Part shown: positions 1-8,519 of the stretch, one piece after another | Numbering within the stretch: position 1 is the first letter of the stretch | Layout of the letters: the number at the start of each line of letters is the position of its first letter | Source of the DNA: Insulibacter thermoxylanivorax | Lineage (GTDB): Bacteria > Bacillota > Bacilli > Paenibacillales > DA-C8 | Assembly (NCBI RefSeq): GCF_015472005.1 | Contig: NZ_BMAQ01000006.1 | Span: forward strand, 62,001-126,000 | Direction: 5' to 3' | Length of the DNA stretch: 64,000 bases | The notes under the pieces: generated by a model | The model's database searches: none | Told to the model about the DNA's origin: nothing | What the model saw: only the letters and a program-made list of their open reading frames with translations | Translations under genes and position numbers: made by a program

Positions 1-305
1 TCGAGGGTGAGGAGAGCGCCGATTCCGCCTTCCCGCTCTGCGCGGCTGAGGTCCTCACGGCTCTTGACGAAGACCATCTTCGGCCGGCTTAAGATCGAAG
101 TGTGGAAGGCATGCACCGCTTCTTCTACCATCTCGAAGGTCGGCACCCGGTCCTCCGGCAGGAAGATGGCAAAGGCTTGCAGTCCGATCCCGCCCTCCAC
201 CAGCCGTTCATAGGTCACATCCAAGGTCTTGTCATCCGAGAAACTGAGTCTCGGCTCCAGCAGCATCTTATATAACACATCGCAATGCAGATCATAGATT
301 CGCAT
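1..305 (-). CDS. membrane dipeptidase (peptidase M19), partial
   Basis: N-terminal 101 residues of a renal-dipeptidase-like zinc peptidase; the rest lies beyond the left edge of the window. The protein opens with MRIYDLHCDVL, whose His7-x-Asp9 pair matches the metal-binding HxD of family M19. The ATG at 305 is preceded by TTACGGAGG with about six bases of spacing. The family hydrolyses dipeptides with a binuclear zinc centre. The gene follows spoVS downstream of a clear terminator (352-381), so it probably has its own promoter in the short gap. Family assignment is firm; substrate is unknown. Confidence 0.85.
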   Translation of the reverse strand, partial: MRIYDLHCDVLYKMLLEPRLSFSDDKTLDVTYERLVEGGIGLQAFAIFLPEDRVPTFEMVEEAVHAFHTSILSRPKMVFVKSREDLSRAEREGGIGALLTL

Positions 306-351
306 GGGATCCCTCCGTAATTTCTTTGATGTTATCGCTGATCAAATGACA

Positions 352-381
352 TAAAAAAACCTGTTTACAACCGTAAACAGG
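352..381 (-). terminator. rho-independent terminator after spoVS
   Basis: A perfect 9-bp stem (360-368 with 373-381, CCTGTTTAC/GTAAACAGG) has a 4-base loop and is followed on the minus strand by a run of seven T. It lies 27 bases past the spoVS stop codon. Confidence 0.9.
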
Positions 382-407
382 TCGATGGATTATCTTCCAC
401 TCATACT

Positions 408-668
408 TTATCTAGGTTCTACGATGAGCTTGATCGCTGTGCGATCTTCCCCGTCAATGACGATATCAGTGAAGGCAGGAATACAGATCAGGTCAACTCC
501 ACTAGGCGCTACAAATCCTCTTGCGATAGCGACTGCCTTTATCGCTTGATTAAGCGCACCTGCACCGATCGCCTGTAATTCAGCGGCGCCGCGTTCACGC
601 AGAACGCCAGCAAGTGCACCAGCCACCGAGTTTGGGTTGGACTTTGCAGAAACTTTTAATACTTCCAT
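408..668 (-). CDS. spoVS: stage V sporulation protein S
   Basis: An 86-residue protein starting MEVLKVSAKSNPNSVAGALA, nearly the canonical SpoVS sequence and length; SpoVS is an Alba-like protein required for coat assembly and passage through stage V of sporulation in B. subtilis. The reading frame is open further upstream, but the ATG at 668 has a strong GAGGAGGT site six to seven bases away and matches the family start. The gene is monocistronic: a sigma-H type promoter (713-742) precedes it and a terminator (352-381) follows it. Conservation and context make the call secure. Confidence 0.97.
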   Translation of the reverse strand: MEVLKVSAKSNPNSVAGALAGVLRERGAAELQAIGAGALNQAIKAVAIARGFVAPSGVDLICIPAFTDIVIDGEDRTAIKLIVEPR

Positions 669-712
669 GAACAGTACCTCCTCGGGAACGATGATGATTC
701 CTGTAGTAATAC

Positions 713-742
713 TTATTCGAGAGAAGCAAAAAAATTCCTTCA
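713..742 (-). promoter_or_regulatory. sigma-H type promoter of spoVS
   Basis: On the minus strand GAAGGAATT (741-733) matches the sigma-H -35 consensus RnAGGAwWW exactly, and GAAT (718-715) matches the -10 core with a 14-base gap from the end of AGGAATT. B. subtilis spoVS is known to be sigma-H dependent, so position and biology agree. The sequence match is seen; use by sigma-H here is inferred. Confidence 0.75.
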
Positions 743-787
743 TTCCAGCGCCCGATTAATCGAAATATTTTGACACTTTGTTGGTTT

Positions 788-1591
788 TCAGTATGATTCG
801 AACATCAGTTCATCCTCATACTGGCGAATGAGCTTGATCGCCTGCGCTTTGCCCGATGCCTCGTCAATTTCTATATATACACCATGGAACTGCCACTTTC
901 CTTCATCCACCGTAAAACGTACGGGCAGCTGCGTAAGAAATTTCTGCAGAATGGGCTGTTTCTGCATGCCCAAGATTCCCTCATAGGAACCAACCATCCC
1001 GACATCGGTCACATAGGCGGTACCATTCGGAAGAATGCGTTCATCATGGGTCTGCACATGGGTATGGGTGCCCAGCACAACGGATACACGGCCGTCCAGA
1101 TACCAGCCAAGTGCGATTTTCTCAGAGGTCGCTTCCGCATGGAAATCCACCAGGATGCACTTGTGCTTCTTCTTAATCTCTTCTTCCAGCAAAAGATCCA
1201 TCAAGCGGAACGGGTCCTCCAAAGGCGGCAGATAGGTGCGGCCCTGCAGATTGACGATCACGAGTTCCTTGCCGTTGGCGCTGATGACTGTATATCCTCT
1301 TCCCGGTGTGCCCTTGGGATAATTCGCGGGTCTTATGATCCGCGGCTCCTCATCGATAAAGTCGAAGATCTCTCTTTGATCCCATGCGTGATTGCCCAGG
1401 GTCAAACCGTGTATGCCTGCCTCGAACAATTCATGGGCGACCGCCTGCGTCAACCCTCGGCCCCCGGCTGCATTCTCGCCGTTAGCGATAATGATATCCG
1501 GATTATACTTCTGTTTCAACAGGGGCAGGTATTGTTTAACGGCTCTGCGTCCTGATCTACCGACGATATCTCCAATAAACAGAACTTTGAT
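788..1591 (-). CDS. ymdB: YmdB-family metallophosphoesterase, apparent ATC start
   Basis: Calcineurin-like phosphodiesterase (TIGR00282 family) of 267 residues; in B. subtilis YmdB hydrolyses cyclic nucleotides and influences biofilm and motility decisions. Metal ligands visible include Asp8 (LFIGD), NGEN, GNHAW and the GTHTHVQT motif. The essential N-terminus IKVLFIGDIVG begins with an ATC codon at 1591-1589, seven bases after a strong AGGAGG; no ATG, GTG or TTG is in frame before it. The first conventional start, TTG at 1519, would remove Asp8 and 24 residues and has no ribosome binding site. Either initiation is non-canonical (ATC, or ACG at 1594) or one base is wrong. The gene follows rny after a hairpin. 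Confidence 0.9.
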   Translation of the reverse strand: MKVLFIGDIVGRSGRRAVKQYLPLLKQKYNPDIIIANGENAAGGRGLTQAVAHELFEAGIHGLTLGNHAWDQREIFDFIDEEPRIIRPANYPKGTPGRGYTVISANGKELVIVNLQGRTYLPPLEDPFRLMDLLLEEEIKKKHKCILVDFHAEATSEKIALGWYLDGRVSVVLGTHTHVQTHDERILPNGTAYVTDVGMVGSYEGILGMQKQPILQKFLTQLPVRFTVDEGKWQFHGVYIEIDEASGKAQAIKLIRQYEDELMFESY

Positions 1592-1614
1592 CGTACTTCC
1601 TCCTATCTATTCTA

Positions 1615-1645
1615 CGAGAAGAAAAGTGGCCGAATCAGCCACTTT
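1615..1645 (-). terminator. rho-independent terminator between rny and ymdB
   Basis: Eight-bp perfect stem AAAGTGGC/GCCACTTT (1638-1645 with 1623-1630), seven-base loop, followed on the minus strand by T-rich TTCTTCTC. It sits immediately after the rny stop and just before the ymdB ribosome binding site, so it may be leaky and set ymdB level. Confidence 0.75.
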
Positions 1646-1652
1646 CCCCCAA

Positions 1653-3197
1653 TTACTTAGCGTATTCAACTGCTCTTGTCTCGCGGATCACCGTAACCTT
1701 AATATGTCCAGGATAATCGAGTTCGCTCTCGATCTTCTTGGAGATCTCACGCGCAAGACGGACGCTTTCCGCATCATCGATGCGGTCAGGATACACCATA
1801 ACGCGAACTTCCCGACCGGCTTGGATCGCGAAGGATTTCTCGACGCCTTCGAAGGAGTCGCAGATCTCTTCGAGCTTCTCCAAGCGTCTGATGTAAGTTT
1901 CCAGCGTCTCCCGTCTTGCTCCGGGGCGAGCCGCAGACAGAGCGTCAGCTGCTCCTACCAGCGTAGCGATCACGGATGTTGGTTCCGTGTCCCCGTGGTG
2001 GGAAGCGATGCTGTTAATCACGACAGGATGTTCTTTATATTTTTTGGCCAGTTCTACACCGATCTCGACATGGGAGCCTTCCACTTCATGATCCAGCGCC
2101 TTGCCGATATCGTGAAGAAGACCGGCACGTTTCGCCAATGTAATATCTTCTCCCAATTCAGCTGCCATTAAACCTGCCAAGTATGCGACTTCCATCGAGT
2201 GCTTTAACACGTTCTGACCGTAGCTTGTCCGGAACTTCAACCGTCCCAGTATCTTGATAAGATCTGGATGCAGTCCGTGCACACCGACTTCGAAGGTGCA
2301 TTGCTCACCGTATTCACGGATGCGTTCATCGATTTCCTTGCGGGATTTCTCCACCATCTCTTCAATCCGCGCTGGATGAATCCGGCCGTCCGCCACCAGC
2401 TTCTCCAGAGAAGTTCTGGCGATCTCGCGGCGAATCGGATCAAATCCAGACAGGATCACAGCTTCTGGAGTATCATCGATGATGAGATCAATGCCGGTAA
2501 GCGTCTCGAGTGCACGGATGTTACGTCCCTCACGACCGATGATTCGTCCCTTCATTTCTTCGTTCGGCAGCGTAACGACGGATACGGTCGTCTCAGCCAC
2601 ATGATCCGCTGCACATCTTTGAATCGCGAGCGCGATTATCTCTCTCGCACGTTTGTCGGCTTCTTCTTTTGCTTGCTGTTCGATATCTTTGATCATCTGC
2701 GCAGCATCATGGCGAACTTCCTTCTCAACGTTGGAGAGGATGATCTGCTTCGCCTCTTCCATCGTCAAGCCGGATACACGTTCCAGTTCGCGCACCTGTT
2801 GTTGCAAGATCTGATCGATCTGCGCCTGGGTTTCTTCGATTTGCTTTTCTTTGTTGGTGAGCTTCTCTTCTCTGCGCTCTAAAGATTCTAATTTTTTATC
2901 CAGCGTTTCCTCTTTTTGCAATAAACGGCGTTCTTGTCGGCCGATTTCGTTGCGTCGTTCACGAATGTCCTTCTCAGCTTCGGTTCTCAGCTTATGGATT
3001 TCATCCTTCGCTTCCAGAACCATTTCCTTCTTCAGTGCCTCGGCGTCCTTCGCTGCATCCTCCAAGATGCGCTGCGCCGCTTCTTCCGCACTGGAAATCT
3101 TAGCCTCAGCAAGAGACTTGCGGATAAAATAACCAATCCCAAAGCCTAGAGCTACACCAACGAGTGCTGCGATGATTCCAACAACAGTAGTGGGCAT
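1653..3197 (-). CDS. rny: ribonuclease Y
   Basis: Membrane-anchored endoribonuclease of 514 residues that starts bulk mRNA decay in Firmicutes. Seen: an N-terminal membrane helix (residues about 5-25), a long charged coiled coil (about 30-180), a KH RNA-binding domain with the [12 protein letters not shown] motif (about 215-270), and an HD domain with catalytic His362-Asp363 in [11 protein letters not shown] plus ASHHGD. Length matches the B. subtilis protein (520). The ATG has an ideal GAGGAGGTG site. A sigma-A promoter lies about 215 bases upstream, giving an unusually long leader. Its partner PNPase is encoded elsewhere in the window. Confidence 0.98.
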   Translation of the reverse strand: MPTTVVGIIAALVGVALGFGIGYFIRKSLAEAKISSAEEAAQRILEDAAKDAEALKKEMVLEAKDEIHKLRTEAEKDIRERRNEIGRQERRLLQKEETLDKKLESLERREEKLTNKEKQIEETQAQIDQILQQQVRELERVSGLTMEEAKQIILSNVEKEVRHDAAQMIKDIEQQAKEEADKRAREIIALAIQRCAADHVAETTVSVVTLPNEEMKGRIIGREGRNIRALETLTGIDLIIDDTPEAVILSGFDPIRREIARTSLEKLVADGRIHPARIEEMVEKSRKEIDERIREYGEQCTFEVGVHGLHPDLIKILGRLKFRTSYGQNVLKHSMEVAYLAGLMAAELGEDITLAKRAGLLHDIGKALDHEVEGSHVEIGVELAKKYKEHPVVINSIASHHGDTEPTSVIATLVGAADALSAARPGARRETLETYIRRLEKLEEICDSFEGVEKSFAIQAGREVRVMVYPDRIDDAESVRLAREISKKIESELDYPGHIKVTVIRETRAVEYAK

Positions 3198-3413
3198 ACT
3201 GTTTCACCTCCTCGTTGAGGACACCATGGGTCGCTTGGGATTTTCGGTTGTTCTGGAATAGTCAGTCCGTACATTTACCAATCTTCACAAGTCATACATA
3301 CCGGCAAGAGCCGTCTTACATTCGAGCTTATGGTCAAGCTTACTTGGGGCGATGGTATCAATTGGCGGAATGTAGTCGCAGAATAGAGAGACTGCGAATA
3401 TACCATCTTATTT

Positions 3414-3443
3414 ATTGTATATTTTGTAAAATGAAATTGTCAA
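3414..3443 (-). promoter_or_regulatory. sigma-A promoter of rny
   Basis: Consensus -35 TTGACA (3443-3438) and -10 TACAAT (3419-3414) separated by 18 bases on the minus strand. Transcription would begin near 3407, leaving a leader of about 210 bases before the rny ATG; I see no recognisable riboswitch in that leader. Confidence 0.75.
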
Positions 3444-3586
3444 GGAGCAGACAGCGTAATCTTCGATAATATTCACAATAAACGCCTCAATCGTTCCATA
3501 TCCTCCAAGAATCCTCCAGCAAGTGCCAGAATAGCTTCAAAAATCCTTGTGAATTCTCGGGACTATTAAGTTCAGGCGGATGCTAT

Positions 3587-3648
3587 ACGTGAGACAACAA
3601 TAGGTGTTGTCTCAGACCGCAGCCAGCAGATTCTATCCGTGAGACAAC
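3587..3648 (+). repeat. 50-bp-period intergenic repeat with perfect hairpin
   Basis: The recX-rny gap (3198-3666) holds CGTGAGACAACA at 3587-3598 and again at 3637-3648, exactly 50 bp apart, each preceded by CTAT(A/C). Between them TGTTGTCTC at 3604-3612 forms a perfect 9-bp stem with 3590-3598 (loop ATAGG). No coding sequence fits here. The hairpin lacks a T-run on either strand, so it is a poor terminator. Strand is arbitrary. Confidence 0.7.
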
Positions 3649-3666
3649 ACGATCTGTCGGTTCAGG

Positions 3667-4449
3667 TTATTCCCACTCTTCGTATGAATCGGACTCGACC
3701 TGATTCCGTTCCTGCTCCGCACATTCGTTCACCACTTTACGCACAATATCTGCAGGAAACCCCCTTCGCATCAGATAACCAGCTGTCTTATGCCTACGGA
3801 CCATGCGTTCGCCTTTGGTTTGCCGCCATTTTTTGAGTCCTAGATGAAGGGCTTGCTCGTATTCCGTCTCATCGTCCAATGCGTTGAGCGCAGCATCGAT
3901 ATGCTCCTTCGCCACCCCTTTTTGCATCAGTTCATGGCGAATTAGATTCCTTCCCTTCTTCTGTGCGCGCACGCGCTGTTCCAGCCACTGTTCTGCAAAA
4001 AGACGGTCATTCAACAATTCCAGCTTGCGCAGCTTCTCTGTTACCGCCTCGATAACATCTTCTTGTTCGAATCCCGCTCGCCGTAATTTGTTCACGATCT
4101 CCTGCTCGGTATGCGGTCTACCCGCGAGCCAGCGGAGCGCCCTGTCCATCGCTTCATTGATACGTTCTTCCTGTTCAAGCCGAGCCAAATCCGCAGCATC
4201 CAGTTTCCGTCCTTTAAGCAGTTGCATCGTCACCAACGTATCTTCATGCACCGTATAGGCGAACTCTCCGTTCAGATAGATATCATAATGCCCGGCCTTC
4301 CTGAGATGCTGTTCGACCCGCGTAATCTCGTACTCTGTTTGATCTTCCTGCGGCAGTTCGCTGCGCAGATCTGCCATGTCAGCTTTCATGCCATGAGATT
4401 TTCCCATTCCAGCTTTCAAACGATCTCCCATGAACCTTGTATTGTCCAT
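3667..4449 (-). CDS. recX: recombination regulator RecX
   Basis: Cytosolic 260-residue protein that binds RecA filaments and modulates recombinase activity. Seen: an N-terminal extension of about 35 residues, a strand-rich segment ITRVEQHLRKAGHYDIYLNGEFAYTV, then the tandem three-helix repeats typical of RecX, including RALRWLAGRPHTEQEI and GRNLIRHELMQKGV. The ATG at 4449 has AAGGAG six to seven bases upstream. It lies directly downstream of recA, separated by 144 bp with no obvious terminator, so some recA read-through is likely. Family identity is clear. Confidence 0.93.
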   Translation of the reverse strand: MDNTRFMGDRLKAGMGKSHGMKADMADLRSELPQEDQTEYEITRVEQHLRKAGHYDIYLNGEFAYTVHEDTLVTMQLLKGRKLDAADLARLEQEERINEAMDRALRWLAGRPHTEQEIVNKLRRAGFEQEDVIEAVTEKLRKLELLNDRLFAEQWLEQRVRAQKKGRNLIRHELMQKGVAKEHIDAALNALDDETEYEQALHLGLKKWRQTKGERMVRRHKTAGYLMRRGFPADIVRKVVNECAEQERNQVESDSYEEWE

Positions 4450-4593
4450 CGGCCACTCCTTATTTCAGATCAATCACATAAAAATAAAAGGGAAGAAAGT
4501 CCGCAATCAACGCACCGAATCGGCATGCGTGCAGGCTGATTACGAACTTCTGCCCTTTACATTGTACTCTTATTCGCAGCAAATGAACAGGTT

Positions 4594-5646
4594 TTATTCG
4601 AGTTCCAGTTCATCTGCAAATTCTTCAGCGTCATCGCCGGCACTGAAGGTCGCCGAAATCCCTTTGATCGTGGTCACTTCGCGGATGCGACTCTCGATGA
4701 GTTGAGCGATGTCTGGATTATCCTTTAAGTATTGCTTCGCGTTCTCACGCCCTTGACCGAGTCGTTCTCCATCAAAAGAGTACCACGCGCCGCTCTTCTG
4801 CACGATATCGAGATCCGTGCCGATATCAATGATGCTGCCCTCACGGGAAATTCCTTCCCCGTACATGATGTCAACTTCAGCTTGTTTGAACGGAGGCGCC
4901 ACCTTGTTCTTAACAACCTTGATGCGAGTCCGGTTGCCGATCACTTCGCTGCCTTGTTTGATCGACTCCACTCTTCTTACCTCAAGACGAACGGAAGAAT
5001 AGAACTTCAGAGCGCGGCCCCCCGGCGTCGTCTCGGGATTGCCGAACATGATGCCGACCTTCTCTCGCAGCTGGTTAATGAAGATGGCGATGGTCTTCGA
5101 CTTGCTGATCGCACCCGACAGCTTACGCAGCGCTTGGGACATCAGGCGCGCCTGCAAGCCGACATGGGAATCTCCCATATCCCCCTCGATCTCAGCCTTC
5201 GGTACGAGTGCGGCAACGGAGTCGATCACGATGATGTCGATCGCACCGCTTCGTACGAGTGCCTCTGCGATCTCCAAAGCCTGTTCTCCGGTATCCGGCT
5301 GAGAGAGCAGCAATTCATCGATATTCACGCCCAAATTGCGAGCGTATAACGGATCCAACGCGTGCTCCGCATCGATGAAGGCTGCTTGTCCGCCAACTTT
5401 CTGCACTTCTGCGATCGCATGCAAAGCGACCGTCGTCTTACCGGAGGATTCCGGTCCATAGATCTCAATGATCCGCCCGCGGGGGAAACCTCCAACGCCG
5501 AGGGCTATATCCAGTGCCAACGCACCGCTGGACACCGTTTCTACCTGCATTTGAGCGTTCTCGCCCAGTTTCATAATAGATCCTTTACCGAATTGTTTCT
5601 CAATCTGGCGCAATGCCATCTCTAATGCAGCTTGACGATCTGTCAC
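4594..5646 (-). CDS. recA: recombinase RecA
   Basis: RecA strand-exchange ATPase and LexA co-protease, 350 residues. Seen: Walker [10 protein letters not shown], Walker [13 protein letters not shown], the L2 loop [22 protein letters not shown], and an acidic C-terminus. I place the start at GTG 5646 ([12 protein letters not shown], matching the usual family start) rather than the in-frame TTG at 5670, whose first codons would overlap the AAGGGAAGTGAG ribosome binding site. A sigma-A promoter and a LexA-type box sit just upstream, predicting SOS induction. Sequence is complete and unremarkable. Confidence 0.98.
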   Translation of the reverse strand: MTDRQAALEMALRQIEKQFGKGSIMKLGENAQMQVETVSSGALALDIALGVGGFPRGRIIEIYGPESSGKTTVALHAIAEVQKVGGQAAFIDAEHALDPLYARNLGVNIDELLLSQPDTGEQALEIAEALVRSGAIDIIVIDSVAALVPKAEIEGDMGDSHVGLQARLMSQALRKLSGAISKSKTIAIFINQLREKVGIMFGNPETTPGGRALKFYSSVRLEVRRVESIKQGSEVIGNRTRIKVVKNKVAPPFKQAEVDIMYGEGISREGSIIDIGTDLDIVQKSGAWYSFDGERLGQGRENAKQYLKDNPDIAQLIESRIREVTTIKGISATFSAGDDAEEFADELELE

Positions 5647-5680
5647 AAGCTCACTTCCCTTTTCTATCAATTATACGTAT

Positions 5681-5709
5681 ATGATACCGTCTTTCTCGGT
5701 CCTTGCCAA
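5681..5709 (-). promoter_or_regulatory. sigma-A promoter of recA
   Basis: Minus-strand -35 TTGGCA (5709-5704) and -10 TATCAT (5686-5681) with exactly 17 bases between. Start of transcription would fall about 30 bases before the recA GTG. Confidence 0.7.
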
Positions 5710-5717
5710 GTACTTTT

Positions 5718-5731
5718 CGAACATACATTCG
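5718..5731. promoter_or_regulatory. LexA (SOS) operator upstream of recA
   Basis: CGAACATACATTCG on the plus strand (CGAATGTATGTTCG on the minus) matches the Gram-positive SOS box CGAACATATGTTCG at 12 of 14 positions. It ends eight bases upstream of the recA -35 hexamer. The match is seen; LexA binding is inferred from the known recA regulation in Bacillales. Confidence 0.75.
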
Positions 5732-6033
5732 GTTTATTAAATCATATGCACCTTGAATGCGTGTCTGTGGCTGGTGTGTGACAGGAACTGATGATATGCA
5801 TAAGTGATATGCATATGTATGTGAATCAGCGCGCATGGGATGGTATCGGCTAAGGCGTATATATGTCTATGTTCGCTGATCTGTCGATGTGGGTCAGCGA
5901 TCGATGCTTCGGTTGTATGCATATCAGTTGACGCAAATCAGTATCCGTCGAAGGAGATCAGTGAAATGTCTATCATTTGAACCCAGATAAGTTGAGCGTA
6001 TGTTGGTTGTATAGAACAAACAGTTGCCGGCAA
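5732..6033. other. recA upstream gap without a gene
   Basis: Part of the 777-bp cinA-recA gap. It holds AT-rich runs with repeated ATATGCAT-like words and several ATCAG/CTGAT words, but no period, no conserved RNA structure that I recognise, and no open frame with a ribosome binding site and protein-like composition. Confidence 0.5.
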
Positions 6034-6072
6034 CAAAAAAACCGCAGCATCTGGCGAGCAGTTGCTACGGTT
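6034..6072 (-). terminator. rho-independent terminator between cinA and recA
   Basis: Ten-bp stem AACCGTAGCA/TGCTGCGGTT (6072-6063 with 6049-6040, one G-T pair), 13-base loop, followed on the minus strand by seven T. It lies about 350 bp past the cinA stop, so the intervening repeat array would be part of the cinA transcript. Confidence 0.85.
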
Positions 6073-6190
6073 CTTCCGCTAAGTTTGATTATATCATACA
6101 GAAATTTCAATAGACAAGAAGTTTTATGTACATTTTTGTGTTTGTTGTATAGCGATGCTATGACGATCTTATTTTCGTTCCGCATAGAGG

Positions 6191-6370
6191 CCCGCGCTCT
6201 TCCGCAAGCAGATATAACGGATTTTGCAATCTTAACACGTGGTCACGTCTGTCTGCACACTGAAACGGCATAATTTGTCGGCTCACGACTGAGTCGCGCC
6301 AGTACGCACACTGTATCGACACATTTTAGCGTCTCACGACTCGGTCACACCTGTCTGCAGTGACCCATCG
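6191..6370 (+). repeat. 51-bp-period degenerate tandem repeat downstream of cinA
   Basis: Units begin at 6242, 6293 and 6344, spaced exactly 51 bp. The first two full units agree at 36 of 51 positions by eye, sharing GCACACTG and CTCACGACT. A more diverged unit (about half identical) starts at 6191. The array fills the 350 bp between the cinA stop and its terminator and contains no plausible gene. Strand is arbitrary. Confidence 0.65.
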
Positions 6371-6423
6371 TATTCGTCCGTATTAGCATCGATCATCCTA
6401 AACCGATCATCCTAAATGATGCC

Positions 6424-7680
6424 TCAATCACCCGCCCCGGCCGCTCCCTCTTTCAAATGCTGCCAAAGACGATAGAGCACCGACTTCGCCGCACGCAGCC
6501 GAATCATCTCGCGATCCCCGGCGAGCCGCAGGGCATAGGAGCAGACTCCCGCCTCGCCGGCTACTGCGATGAATACGGTGCCCGGCGATTTACCTTCGGA
6601 TGGCCCCGGCCCGGCAACGCCGGTAACCGCAACTGCCCAATCTGTATGGAAGGCCCGCCTTGCCCCGAGCGCCATCTCCTCAGCGGTCTCTGAGCTGATC
6701 GTACCGTGCTTCGCGATGGTCTCCTCGCTTACGCCAAGTTGTTCGTGCTTCGCGCGAGCGGAATAGCTGATCACTCCACCTGCGTATACTTGCGAACTTC
6801 CCGGTATACTGGTAAGCAATTGTCCGACTAATCCGCCGGTGCAGCTTTCCGCAGCGGCTACCGTTTGTCCAGTTTGCTGCAACCATTCAACGACGGCCTG
6901 TTCTAAGGGAATATCCCGCTCCGCATAAAGATAACGACCGACGCGGCCTGCGATCGCTTCGATCGTCGGCTGCAGCTTTGCTTCGGCTTTTTCTTGACTT
7001 GGCGCCTTCGTAGACAGCCTAACAGCCACTTCCCCATCTTTCGCATATGGTGCGATCGTTGGATCCGTCTGCCCATCGATGAGATCGATCAACTCCTGTT
7101 CCAAAGCTGATTCGCCGATTCCTGAGAACTTTAAGGTGATCGAATACAAAGCTTCTGCCGATCCGTTCCGCGACTGGATCCATGGAACTGCATACCGCTC
7201 GAACATCACCTTCATCTCGCGCGGCGGTCCAGGCAGCAGCAGCCAATGCTTTCCTTCATGGGTTAGAGCAACGCCGACAGCCATACCGTTGTCGTTCGGG
7301 AGAACATCTGCTTCGGATAATATCATCGCTTGCCGAGCATTATTATCCGTCATGGTTAAGCCGCGAACAGCATAATATTCGGCAATCGATTCCAAGGTCG
7401 GCTCATGCATCAATAATTTGCGCCCCGTATATTCAGCCAGTACTTCCTTGGTGATATCATCCTGTGTCGGTCCCAGCCCGCCAGTAACGACGATGAGATC
7501 AGAACGGGCTGCCGCCGTCTGAAAGGCAGCGTTAATCCGCCCTGGATTATCACCAACGACGGTATGATAATAAACATCAGCACCGATGGCATTTAGTTGC
7601 TGCGAGAGATATTGGGCGTTGGTATTTACGATCTGGCCCAACAGAAGTTCTGTTCCGATCGCGATAATCTCCGCTTTCAA
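6424..7680 (-). CDS. cinA: competence/damage-inducible protein CinA
   Basis: 418-residue two-domain protein. The N-terminal MoCF-like domain (about 1-170, with GTELLLGQIVNTN and VTGGLGPTQDDIT) has ADP-ribose pyrophosphatase activity in characterised members; the C-terminal domain (about 260-410, AAAESCTGGLVGQLLTSIPG) is NMN deamidase-like. Start is TTG at 7680 with GAGGTG eight bases upstream; no better start exists. The gene sits between pgsA and recA as in B. subtilis, where cinA and recA are competence-linked, though here a terminator and a 777-bp gap separate them. Complete and intact. Confidence 0.96.
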   Translation of the reverse strand: MKAEIIAIGTELLLGQIVNTNAQYLSQQLNAIGADVYYHTVVGDNPGRINAAFQTAAARSDLIVVTGGLGPTQDDITKEVLAEYTGRKLLMHEPTLESIAEYYAVRGLTMTDNNARQAMILSEADVLPNDNGMAVGVALTHEGKHWLLLPGPPREMKVMFERYAVPWIQSRNGSAEALYSITLKFSGIGESALEQELIDLIDGQTDPTIAPYAKDGEVAVRLSTKAPSQEKAEAKLQPTIEAIAGRVGRYLYAERDIPLEQAVVEWLQQTGQTVAAAESCTGGLVGQLLTSIPGSSQVYAGGVISYSARAKHEQLGVSEETIAKHGTISSETAEEMALGARRAFHTDWAVAVTGVAGPGPSEGKSPGTVFIAVAGEAGVCSYALRLAGDREMIRLRAAKSVLYRLWQHLKEGAAGAGD

Positions 7681-7943
7681 AGTCGCTGCACCTCTTCACT
7701 GCCGAAGCAAAGTATCACATATCACACCTTCTAACCCATCTTAATCTGATCCGTCTATGTGATCCATCTTCATGATCTATCCATTGATTCAAGCCTTGCT
7801 CCCAACTTTTGTTCCAATATCTTTCGCACAACAACATCTTGTGTTCCAGCATCTATTTCCTTAATCGAACAGATCCAGTCCCGCACCGCAAACCGCTTCT
7901 ATTCCGCTATTGCGCTTATCAGCTGCACATACTGCGAGGCAGC

Positions 7944-8519
7944 TTACTCGATCGGGATAAGATCTCGATTTTTCACGAAATAGTCAATGCCCGAATAGAT
8001 CGTGATCACCGCCATTACCCAGCTCGCGATGACATCGAATGGGAAGTTGATGAAATGGAACGGAAAGTTGTTGATCAATAAGAAAATAATCGCCGTGATC
8101 TGAACGGCCGTCTTCCACTTGCCCCACTTGCTGGCGGCCAGAACTTTGCCTTCTAAGAGGGCGATCTGGCGCAAGCCGGTTACCGCGAATTCGCGGCTGA
8201 TGATCACGACGGCGATCCACGCATCCAGCTTGCCCATCTCGACGAGCGAGATCAAGACAGCCGCGACGAGCAGCTTGTCAGCCAACGGATCCAAGAGCTT
8301 GCCGAGGTTTGTGACCAGCTTATGCTTACGTGCTAGATAGCCGTCGATCCCATCGGTGCTCGCTGCGATGATGAAAATCAGCGCAGCGATAATCTGATTG
8401 TATGTAATCTGGAACGTTTCGATGCGAATCGGCGGCAGCTGCAGATTCACGAGCAGGAAGAACATGATCAGCGGCACCAGGAAGATCCGCGCTATCGTTA
8501 TTTTATTCGCTATATTCAT
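7944..8519 (-). CDS. pgsA: CDP-diacylglycerol--glycerol-3-phosphate 3-phosphatidyltransferase
   Basis: Integral membrane enzyme of 191 residues that makes phosphatidylglycerophosphate, the first committed step to phosphatidylglycerol. The CDP-alcohol phosphotransferase motif is seen around residues 57-80 (DGIDGYLARKHK then GKLLDPLADK), and several hydrophobic helices flank it. The ATG at 8519 overlaps the stop of the upstream rimO remnant by four bases (ATGA), a sign the pair was once translationally coupled. The downstream 263 bp to cinA hold no gene that I can see. Confidence 0.96.
   Translation of the reverse strand: MNIANKITIARIFLVPLIMFFLLVNLQLPPIRIETFQITYNQIIAALIFIIAASTDGIDGYLARKHKLVTNLGKLLDPLADKLLVAAVLISLVEMGKLDAWIAVVIISREFAVTGLRQIALLEGKVLAASKWGKWKTAVQITAIIFLLINNFPFHFINFPFDVIASWVMAVITIYSGIDYFVKNRDLIPIE

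Noticed and set aside
788-1519. ymdB starting at TTG 1519
   Set aside because: It would remove the conserved LFIGD metal motif and has no ribosome binding site, whereas AGGAGG sits correctly before 1591.
5647-5670. recA starting at TTG 5670
   Set aside because: The first codons would overlap the ribosome binding site, and family alignment supports GTG 5646.
5737-5922. 61-residue frame upstream of recA
   Set aside because: His/Tyr-rich, low-complexity composition, overlaps the recA promoter region, and lacks a ribosome binding site.
6191-6370. CRISPR array
   Set aside because: Repeats are directly adjacent, only about 50-70 percent identical, with no constant repeat/variable spacer pattern and no cas genes.
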